This document shows positions 57,678 through 64,000 of a stretch of DNA of 64,000 bases, piece after piece; the first letter of the stretch is position 1, and every line of letters begins with the position of its first letter. Both the position numbers and the translations under genes were made by a program. Source of the DNA: Caulobacterales bacterium (GTDB taxonomy: Bacteria; Pseudomonadota; Alphaproteobacteria; Caulobacterales; Caulobacteraceae); the NCBI GenBank assembly GCA_017302105.1, contig JAFLCS010000003.1:1-64000 (forward strand), written 5' to 3'. The notes beneath the pieces were generated by a model. It saw only the letters and a list, made by a program, of their open reading frames with translations. It was not told where the DNA came from and ran no database searches.

Positions 57678-57857
57678 AGCTCCCGTCCATTCCCGGTCGC
57701 AAACCCCGGTTTACTGTAGCAGAGGTGCGAAAAAGCGCGAGGCGCAACTGTAGCTAACGCCAAATTTCCCCTGTTTGGAGAAACTAGTCGGCTTCCTAAG
57801 CGCCAACGCTTCATGTACCTATGCTATCCTTAACCATAAGCTTGGGGAGTAATGGGG

Positions 57858-58301
57858 ATGATGTGGATTACCAGCCTGGTCCTGTCGGCAGCGATGTCGA
57901 CAACGGCCGTAACCGACGACCATGGGTGCCAGGAGCGCGCCCATACGCCAGGCGATCCTTGCCTGTGTACCATTGAAGTCGATTTCTATCGTCCGGGGCC
58001 CGGCACGGGCGGACCCGGTGGCCCGGGAGGCCCGGGGGGGCCGGGTAACTGGTCGGGACCTGGCGTTTTCAACATTTCGGCACCGGGTGCCCGCGTGATC
58101 GGTCGCCCGATCCGCATTGACGGTCCGGTCGTGCACATCGCCGGCCCGCCGATCTACGTCGATGCGCCGCCGGTCTATGTCTCGTCGGCCCAGATCTATC
58201 TGGCCCGTCCGGAAGTGGTCGTGCGTCCGTCGGAAGTCGTGGTGGCTCCGCCGGAAGTTCACGTCGAGCCGTGCCCGAACGGCGGAACCTGCGCCAACTA
58301 G
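57858..58301 (+). CDS. Secreted Gly/Pro-rich protein, paralogue B
   Basis: This 147-residue protein has a signal peptide, a collagen-like run of Gly-Pro-Gly-Gly repeats (about 53-72), and the tail 'IYVDAPPVYVSSAQIYLARP', 'VVVRPSEVVVAPP', 'PCPNGGTC' shared with paralogue A. I chose ATG 57858, at 8 nt from GGGGAG; ATG 57852 is too close to it. A clear terminator follows. Function is unknown. Confidence 0.68.
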   Translation: MMWITSLVLSAAMSTTAVTDDHGCQERAHTPGDPCLCTIEVDFYRPGPGTGGPGGPGGPGGPGNWSGPGVFNISAPGARVIGRPIRIDGPVVHIAGPPIYVDAPPVYVSSAQIYLARPEVVVRPSEVVVAPPEVHVEPCPNGGTCAN

Positions 58302-58339
58302 GTTCAGGCGCTTCCGGCCCTGGTCGGATCTGAATTGCG

Positions 58340-58378
58340 AGGCGAGGTCGTCACCAGACGGCCTCGCCTTTGCTTTTT
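58340..58378 (+). terminator. Rho-independent terminator
   Basis: AGGCGAGGTCG (58340-58350) pairs with CGGCCTCGCCT (58359-58369) over 11 positions with one G-U pair and an 8-nt loop, followed by TTGCTTTTT. It ends the paralogue B transcript and lies just before the convergent acetyltransferase gene. Confidence 0.8.
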
Positions 58379-58396
58379 GGGCGGCAAGAGATGCGC

Positions 58397-58939
58397 TCAG
58401 GACCTGTCCAGCCGCTTTCCCATGCGGATCAGGGGCACCGGCGCGCCTCCGCGGGCGTCGGTGAAGGCCTCGATGTCCTGATAGCCGCAGGCCCGGTAGA
58501 GCGGCTCGCCGCCTTTGGTCGCGACCAGTTCGACGCGGTCGAAGCCGGCGGCCCGGGCGGCGGCCTCGCACAGGTCCAGAACCAGACGCCCGACGCCCCG
58601 GCGCACGAAGTCGGGATGGGTGTACATGGCGCGCACCCGCGCGGCGTTGACGCCCGGCGTCAGGGCCGCCGGTTCGCGCCCCGGCGTATGGTCGCCGCCA
58701 TAGCTGGTGATGCGGTGGCTCCAGCCGCCGCAGCCGGCGGGGCGTCCGTCGATCTCGACCAGGAAATAGGTGCGGTCGGCGATCAGCTGGCTATCGACCC
58801 CCATGATCAGGCGGCTGGCCTGGACCTGTTCCGGGCTGAGGAAGGCGGCGAGCGGACCTGAGATGGCCGCGTCCATCAGGGTGTGCAGGGCCGGCGTGTC
58901 GGCCTCGGTCGCCAACCGCCAGGCCAGGGCCTGCGTCAC
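58397..58939 (-). CDS. GNAT-family acetyltransferase
   Basis: This 180-residue protein starts at GTG 58939, overlapping the upstream stop (GTGA); a longer frame to 59275 is spurious. It has the GNAT pattern: 'LATEADTPALHTLMDAA', 'YFLVEIDGRPAGCGGW', 'MYTHPDFVRRGVGRLVLDLCE' (cut at the acetyl-CoA site 'RRGVGR') and 'EPLYRACGY'. Substrate is unknown. Confidence 0.85.
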   Translation of the reverse strand: MTQALAWRLATEADTPALHTLMDAAISGPLAAFLSPEQVQASRLIMGVDSQLIADRTYFLVEIDGRPAGCGGWSHRITSYGGDHTPGREPAALTPGVNAARVRAMYTHPDFVRRGVGRLVLDLCEAAARAAGFDRVELVATKGGEPLYRACGYQDIEAFTDARGGAPVPLIRMGKRLDRS

Positions 58940-59364
58940 CGCGCCAGCCTCGGCCAGGCCCGCCAGGTTCCGATCAGATAGGCCAGGCCGTAGCCCAGCA
59001 CGATCAGCGAACTCCACCAGCCGAAGGCGTTGATGTCGCGACCCAGCACCACGGCCGGCACGAGGATCAAACCGCGCAGGAGATAGATGGTGGTGATGAC
59101 GACCAGGCCGGTTCGCAGCAGCGGCAGCTTGCCGATCAGGCCCGCGCCGGAGAAGGCATAGGCAGCCCAGATGGCCAGGATGGTCGCGATCCCCAGGGTC
59201 AGCAGGGCCGGGTAGATCGAGCCGCGCTCGGCCATGCGCGCAAGCTCTTCGCCGGCCCCGAAGAACCGATACCAATCCGGCCCGCCGACGATGACTGCCA
59301 GATGCACCAGAGCGGCCAGAAGGCTGAGCGCGCCGGCCAGGATCAGGAACGGCTCGCGCTTCAT
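58936..59364 (-). CDS. Four-helix membrane protein
   Basis: This 142-residue protein has about four membrane helices (about 7-27, 50-72, 78-98, 108-135), with 'GGPDWYRFFGAGEELARMAE' between the first two. No function is known to me. It starts 4 bp after astB and is coupled to the acetyltransferase gene, so it may be read from the ast operon. Confidence 0.65.
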   Translation of the reverse strand: MKREPFLILAGALSLLAALVHLAVIVGGPDWYRFFGAGEELARMAERGSIYPALLTLGIATILAIWAAYAFSGAGLIGKLPLLRTGLVVITTIYLLRGLILVPAVVLGRDINAFGWWSSLIVLGYGLAYLIGTWRAWPRLAR

Positions 59365-59368
59365 CGGA

Positions 59369-60706
59369 TCAATCCCGCTGGAAGTCGTAGAAGTCCGAGC
59401 CGAGGGCCAGGATCGAGGTCAGCTCGTCCAGGGCCCCGTGCGTTTCCAGCAAGAGCGCCGGATCGGCCAGATCCGACGGCAGGAGCCGGTCACGATACCA
59501 GTGGCTGGCCCAGACGGTGAGGGCGGCGTGCAGACCCTCATCGAGACGCTGGCTGGCGTTGGCGGCGGCCAGCTCGGCCTCGGTCAGGACGACGCGCAGG
59601 CGCAGGCAGGCTGGGCCGCCGCCATTGGCCATCGACTGGCGCACATCGACGTATTCGACCCGCCCGATCGGGCCATTGGAGGCAGCCAGGTCTTGCGCCG
59701 CCGCATGGGCGCGCGGGTTGTTCTCGGTCTCGGTCGGGGCCAACAGGACCAGGCGGTCCTCGCCCGGCAGCACCAGCAGCTGACTGTTGAACAGATAGGA
59801 CTTCACCGCATCGGCCAGCGGTAGATCAGCCTCGGAAATCTCCAGGAAGGCCGGGTCGAACAGGCCGTCGGCGGCGCGGCGGATGGCCTCCAGCGTGGCC
59901 GCCTTGTCCTCAAACGCGGTCTCGTGGAACAGCAGGGCCTCGCGCGTGCCGACGCACACCACGTCATTATGGAAGGCCCCGCCCAGGATGGCGGCCCTGC
60001 CCTGGCGGGCGAACACCGGCCGGGCCGCGCCGTGGCGGCGCGCGATGGCCTCGGACGACTGCAGGGTCTGGCGGGCCGGAAAGTCGGCGCTGGGCCAATG
60101 TTCAAAGGCGTCCTTGCCCCAGACCAGCAGATTGACGCCGGGCTCACCGTGTTCGGCGCTCAGCCGCACATGATTGGCTGCGCCTTCGTCCGACAGATGG
60201 CCGACGGCGGGCAGGGGATCGTGAACGGCGAAGCGCGCCGGGTCGGGGAACAGGGCCTTGAGCGCGCGCGTGGTCTGTTCCGCCTCGATCGACCGGTGCA
60301 GATTCGAGACCAGATTGGCCGGGGTGAAGTGGACCCGGCCGTCGGCGGCGTCGGCGCTGGGCGTCACGGTCGCGGCATTGGCCGCCCACATGGCTGAGGC
60401 CGAAGAGGCAGCGGCGGCGAACGAGGGCGCGTCGGTCCAGGCCCGACTCAGCACCTCTGAATCCGAGCCGCCAAAGCCCAGGCCGCGCAGCCAGCCGATG
60501 TGCGGACGCTCATGCGGTGGCATGACGAACTGGGGCACGCCCAGATCGGCCAGGCCCTTCATCTTGGCCAGGCCCTGCAGCACCGCCCCGCGCGGATCGG
60601 AGGCTTCACCGGCGTTCAGGGCGCTGGCGATATTGCCCGGCGACAGACCGCCGTAGCTATGGGTCGGCCCGACCAGGCCGTCGGCGTTGGCTTCGTAAGA
60701 AATCAC
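59369..60706 (-). CDS. astB: N-succinylarginine dihydrolase
   Basis: This 445-residue enzyme converts N2-succinylarginine to succinylornithine, releasing CO2 and ammonia. 'ANADGLVGPTHSYGGLSPGN', 'FHNDVV' and the catalytic-Cys segment 'GGGPACLRLRVV' are visible; length matches E. coli AstB (447). It overlaps astD by 4 bp. Confidence 0.95.
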   Translation of the reverse strand: MISYEANADGLVGPTHSYGGLSPGNIASALNAGEASDPRGAVLQGLAKMKGLADLGVPQFVMPPHERPHIGWLRGLGFGGSDSEVLSRAWTDAPSFAAAASSASAMWAANAATVTPSADAADGRVHFTPANLVSNLHRSIEAEQTTRALKALFPDPARFAVHDPLPAVGHLSDEGAANHVRLSAEHGEPGVNLLVWGKDAFEHWPSADFPARQTLQSSEAIARRHGAARPVFARQGRAAILGGAFHNDVVCVGTREALLFHETAFEDKAATLEAIRRAADGLFDPAFLEISEADLPLADAVKSYLFNSQLLVLPGEDRLVLLAPTETENNPRAHAAAQDLAASNGPIGRVEYVDVRQSMANGGGPACLRLRVVLTEAELAAANASQRLDEGLHAALTVWASHWYRDRLLPSDLADPALLLETHGALDELTSILALGSDFYDFQRD

Positions 60707-62124
60707 GCGCGCAGCCCTTTGATTTCGCTCTCGATATTCTTGACGGCGTCGGCCTCGAAACTGGCGACTGGATAGGCGCAGTAGTCGGCGGCGTAATAGG
60801 CGCTGGGGCGGTGGTTGCCGGAGGCACCCAGGCCGCCGAACGGCATATCGCCGGCCGCGCCGGTGGTCGGGCGGTTGAAGTTCACGACGCCCGCGCGGAT
60901 GCGGTGGACGAAGCGGTCCCAGTTTTTCGGGTCATCCGAAACCAGGCCGGCCGACAGGCCGTAACGGGTGGCATTGGCGGCGGCGATGGCGTCGTCAAAG
61001 GTCGCGGCGCGGGTGACCGACAGGAAGGGGGCGAAGATCTCTTCGTCCGGCGCGCTCACGCCTGTGACGTCGATGATGGCCGGCGACACAAAGGCGTCCG
61101 ACAGGCCCGCGATGCGTTCGGACGGTTTGATCACCCGCGCGCCGGCGTCAATTCGCTCTTGCAGCGCCAGGCGAGCCCCCTGGGCGGCGCGCACGGAGAT
61201 CAGCGGGCCGCCGAAGGGCTCGGGCGTGCTGTTCCAGGCGGCGTAGGTCAGACGCCCGGCGATGGCCTCGACGGCGGCGATGATCGCATCGCCCTTTGGC
61301 CCTTCCGGCACGATCAGGCGGCGCGCGCACGAGCAGCGCTGACCGGTGGTGACGAAGGCGGACATGGCCACAATGCCGGCTACGGCCTCGGCGTCGGCGA
61401 CGTCCCACACGACCAGCGGATTATTGCCGCCCAGCTCCAGCGCCAGAATGACGTGCGGATCGTCGGCGAACTTGCGCCGGAAATGGGCACCGGCGGCGCC
61501 CGAGCCGGTGAACATCAAGGCGTCGATGGGTTGATTCAGCAGGTGGGCCCCGACCTCGCGGCCGCCCTGGACGACATTGACCACGCCCTGGGGCAGATCG
61601 GCCTGGGCGAAACATTCGGCCATCAGCTGGCCGGTCAGGGGCGCTTCTTCGGACGGCTTGAACACCACCGTGTCGCCGGCCAGCAGGGCCGGGACGATGT
61701 GGCCGTTGGGCAGGTGGCCGGGGAAGTTGAACGGGCCGAGCACGGCGGCGACGCCGTGTGGCCGGTGGCGCAGCACTGCTCGGCCGAAGCCGGTGGCGGT
61801 CTCGCGCTCGCCGGTGCGCTCGTCATAGGCGCGGATCGAGATGTCGACCTTGCCCTGCATGGCGCCGACCTCGGTGGTGGTCTCCCACAGGGCCTTGCCG
61901 GTCTCGCGGCTGATGGCTTCGGCGATCTCGGGCGCACGGGCCTTGAGCACAGCCTGATAGCGTTTGACCGCGTCGATGCGGTCCTGGCGGTTGCGATCCG
62001 CCCAGTCGGGGAAGGCCTGGCGGGCCGAGGCGACCGCCTGTTCGATCTGGGCTTCAGAAGCGTTCGGGCCTTCCCAGACGACGTCGCCGGTCGCCGGGTC
62101 GATGGAGGATAAAGTAGAGGTCAA
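60703..62124 (-). CDS. astD: Succinylglutamate-semialdehyde dehydrogenase
   Basis: This 473-residue aldehyde dehydrogenase has 'ELGGNNPLVV', the catalytic 'TTGQRCSCARR' and 'FGGLGASGNHRPSAYYAADYC' (cut at 'GLGASGNHRPSA'), typical of AstD. It makes succinylglutamate in the fourth step of the pathway. It starts 7 bp after astA. Confidence 0.94.
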   Translation of the reverse strand: MTSTLSSIDPATGDVVWEGPNASEAQIEQAVASARQAFPDWADRNRQDRIDAVKRYQAVLKARAPEIAEAISRETGKALWETTTEVGAMQGKVDISIRAYDERTGERETATGFGRAVLRHRPHGVAAVLGPFNFPGHLPNGHIVPALLAGDTVVFKPSEEAPLTGQLMAECFAQADLPQGVVNVVQGGREVGAHLLNQPIDALMFTGSGAAGAHFRRKFADDPHVILALELGGNNPLVVWDVADAEAVAGIVAMSAFVTTGQRCSCARRLIVPEGPKGDAIIAAVEAIAGRLTYAAWNSTPEPFGGPLISVRAAQGARLALQERIDAGARVIKPSERIAGLSDAFVSPAIIDVTGVSAPDEEIFAPFLSVTRAATFDDAIAAANATRYGLSAGLVSDDPKNWDRFVHRIRAGVVNFNRPTTGAAGDMPFGGLGASGNHRPSAYYAADYCAYPVASFEADAVKNIESEIKGLRA

Positions 62125-62131
62125 GTCAGGC

Positions 62132-63145
62132 TCACAGAATGGCGCGGACGGGGTCGCCGTCCTTGATATGTAGGGCGTCGGCGGTTTCGCGCGAGATCTC
62201 GATGCCGCCCTCGACCGGCTCGGCGATGGCGCGGGTGGCGCGAAAGTCGTTCAGCGTCGTGGTCGACAGCAGATGCGGATCGCCCTCGACATCGTCGGTG
62301 ATAATGGTGCGCATGACGCGGGCTTCGCGCACGGAGCGGATGGCGTCGCGCTGACAGGCCATGGTCGGGCCGGCGTCGAAGACATCGACCAGGCCGTTGG
62401 CCTGGAAGCCCTCGCGCTCCAGCAGCTTCTTGGCCGGTTTGCCTTCTTCAAAGACCTGACCGATGGCGGCCTGGGCGTCGATGTGCATCAGGCTTTCATA
62501 CAGCGGGTGATGCGGGGCCAGGTCGAAGATGAACTGGCCGTCGCCCTTGCCCGACAGCTCGTCGGCGCTGTCGAAATCCATGCCGAAGAATTTGGAGGTG
62601 ACGTGCTCCCAGAACGGCGACTTGCCCTCGGCGTCGAAACGCCCGCGCAGCTCGGCCAGCACCATGTTGTTGAACAGCTCGGGCCGGGTCCCGATCAGCA
62701 GATAGCGTGAGCGGGCTAGAAGGGCACCGGCCCCGCCGATGCGTTTGTCCGGCTTGAGGAACAGCGAACCCACCTCGGTCCAGCCGCGGCACTCGTTGAC
62801 GAAGACCAGGGCCGGCTGGTCGTTGCGATGCGTGCCGGCCTGTTCAGACACATGGTAGTGCGAGAAGGTCATCCGGCGGAACGAGGCGAACGGCCGCTTC
62901 AGGCCGACGGCGGCCTTGACCCCGGCCAGGCCGATGACCTCGCCCGTGTCGGACTCTTCCATCATCAGGACGTACCAACGGTCCTCGACGGGCAGGGTCT
63001 CAGAGAACGATCCCTCGCTGATTTCGAGGCGCCCGCGCAGGGTCGGCTCGTCTTCGGGCAGGCTGGTGAAGCCGGGACCGGAGGCCTTGGCCAGGCCCAT
63101 CAGGGATTCATAATCCGCCGAGGTGGCGGGACGCACGACGAGCAT
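62132..63145 (-). CDS. astA: Arginine N-succinyltransferase
   Basis: This 337-residue enzyme transfers succinyl from succinyl-CoA to arginine, the first step of the AST pathway. 'VVRPATSADYESLMGLA', 'GGAGALLARSRYLLI' and 'FEEGKPAKKLLEREGF' match AstA; length is near E. coli AstA (344). Its ATG overlaps the stop of the M20 gene (TAATG). Confidence 0.94.
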   Translation of the reverse strand: MLVVRPATSADYESLMGLAKASGPGFTSLPEDEPTLRGRLEISEGSFSETLPVEDRWYVLMMEESDTGEVIGLAGVKAAVGLKRPFASFRRMTFSHYHVSEQAGTHRNDQPALVFVNECRGWTEVGSLFLKPDKRIGGAGALLARSRYLLIGTRPELFNNMVLAELRGRFDAEGKSPFWEHVTSKFFGMDFDSADELSGKGDGQFIFDLAPHHPLYESLMHIDAQAAIGQVFEEGKPAKKLLEREGFQANGLVDVFDAGPTMACQRDAIRSVREARVMRTIITDDVEGDPHLLSTTTLNDFRATRAIAEPVEGGIEISRETADALHIKDGDPVRAIL

Positions 63146-64000
63146 TACAGGGTCTCCAGACGCAGGCGTTTGAGGGCCTGGGCGTCGATTTCGCCAGAGG
63201 CGACCTTGGCCAGGATCAGGGTTGAGAGCTGGGCGCGCTCGACGAAGCTTTCCGGCCAGGCGAACTCGTTTTCGGAATGGATGTCGCCGCCGCGCACCCC
63301 CAGGGTGTCGATGTTGGGCAGGCCGGCGGCGTGCAGGTTGTTGCCCTCGCAGACCCCACCGGACGACTTGAAGACGATGTCCTGGCCGAGCAGGGTCCCG
63401 GTCCGGGTGACGATGTCCATCAGGGCCTGCTGCGAGGCGTCGGCCGGCTTGGGCGGGCGGGTGAAGCCGCCGTGCAGCTCCATCGACAGGCCCTCGAAGG
63501 GCGCGTCGCGTGCGATGGCGGCGACCTGCTCGGCGGTCCAGTCGGCGGCGGCCTTGTCCGGGACGCGGGCGTTGAAATGGATCACGGCGATGTCGGGAAC
63601 GACATTGAGGGGCGCCCCGCCGGTGATCTTGGCGACATTGACGGTGACGCCGTCGCGCTGACCGTTCAGGCCGTGCAGGGCGGCTCCCAGAATGGCGGCA
63701 CCGGCGATGGCGTTGCGGCCCTCATCGAAGGCGCGCCCGGCATGGGCCGAGCGCCCGCGCACGATCAGCCGCCAGTTGGCCGAGCCCTTGCGCGCGCCGG
63801 CCAGGGATCCGTCCGGCATGGCCGGCTCATAGGTCAGGCCCAGATGCCCGCGCGCGCCCAACTTGGCCAGGAGGGGGCCGGACCCGAGCGAGCCGATCTC
63901 TTCGTCGGGCGACAGCAGAACGGTCCAGCCGACCGACTCACGCGCAGGGTGGGTCTCGAAGGCTTCCAGCGCGGCCAGAATGACGCTGATGCCGCCCTTC
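63145..64000 (-). CDS. M20-family peptidase/hydrolase (5' end outside window)
   Basis: The frame is open to the right edge and gives the C-terminal 284 residues. It has 'KGGISVILAAL', the catalytic 'SPDEEIGS', a dimerisation domain with 'RGRSAHAGRAFDEGRNAI' and 'SGGVCEGNNLHAAGLPNID', and 'HSENEF' near the end. These fit M20 zinc hydrolases of the CPG2/ArgE type. It is coupled to astA, so it probably acts on a succinylated or acylated amino acid of this pathway. Confidence 0.85.
   Translation of the reverse strand, partial: KGGISVILAALEAFETHPARESVGWTVLLSPDEEIGSLGSGPLLAKLGARGHLGLTYEPAMPDGSLAGARKGSANWRLIVRGRSAHAGRAFDEGRNAIAGAAILGAALHGLNGQRDGVTVNVAKITGGAPLNVVPDIAVIHFNARVPDKAAADWTAEQVAAIARDAPFEGLSMELHGGFTRPPKPADASQQALMDIVTRTGTLLGQDIVFKSSGGVCEGNNLHAAGLPNIDTLGVRGGDIHSENEFAWPESFVERAQLSTLILAKVASGEIDAQALKRLRLETL

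Noticed and set aside
58939-59275. N-terminal extension of the GNAT protein
   Set aside because: The extension is antisense-like Arg/His-rich sequence lying within the coupled membrane-protein gene; the GTG at 58939 gives the normal domain start.

Overview
This is GC-rich alphaproteobacterial DNA. I infer Caulobacteraceae, probably Brevundimonas or a close relative, from high third-position GC, the gene orders guaB-MAPEG-rsmB-nucleosidase-guaA and TPR protein-bamB-der, a succinyltransferase (ast) arginine operon, and paired ECF sigma modules. No rRNA or tRNA gene was recognised, so the genus is inference.

The window has two parts. Positions 1 to about 37190 are the right-hand portion of an integrative and conjugative element (ICE). 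It opens with the 3' end of trbL, then trbF, trbG, trbI and a DUF2274 gene (mating-pair formation), with a convergent LysR regulator. It closes with an AlpA-like excisionase candidate and a P4-type tyrosine integrase whose 5' side faces the 3' end of guaA, the evident insertion site. Between integrase and guaA lies a cluster of ACCGTCA repeats. Between LysR and the excisionase lies about 30 kb of cargo.

The cargo is a divergent pair of long, tightly packed operons that looks like an antiviral or DNA-processing island. The leftward operon encodes a WYL-type regulator, a SNF2 helicase with a C-terminal DUF3883 nuclease-like motif, a giant sacsin/Hsp90-type ATPase, a DUF1156 DNA methyltransferase and a DUF499 ATPase with an N-terminal Swt1-like HEPN domain. 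The rightward operon starts with a 37-codon ORF and encodes an AddB-like nuclease, an AddA-like UvrD helicase-nuclease, an SF2 helicase with a nuclease-like C-terminus, a DUF6361-like protein, a phospholipase-D-like protein and a second SNF2-like helicase. The two operons share a 229-bp control region with a good sigma70-type promoter and a palindrome over its -10 box. The content resembles DISARM and BREX in parts but lacks their hallmark genes, so it may be a composite or little-described system. The middle of the methyltransferase gene has a sharp GC dip, which suggests replacement of its specificity region.

From 37188 to 64000 the sequence is ordinary chromosome. It holds a purine/rRNA-modification operon (guaB to guaA), small stress or housekeeping genes (DUF2061, GST, VOC, Spx-like), a REP-like palindromic element, two tandem ECF sigma modules with related small membrane proteins, an envelope/translation block (TPR protein, BamB, Der), two RNA methyltransferases, Ppx/GppA, HspQ, phenylalanine hydroxylase, a pair of paralogous secreted proteins, and an arginine succinyltransferase operon that runs off the right edge.
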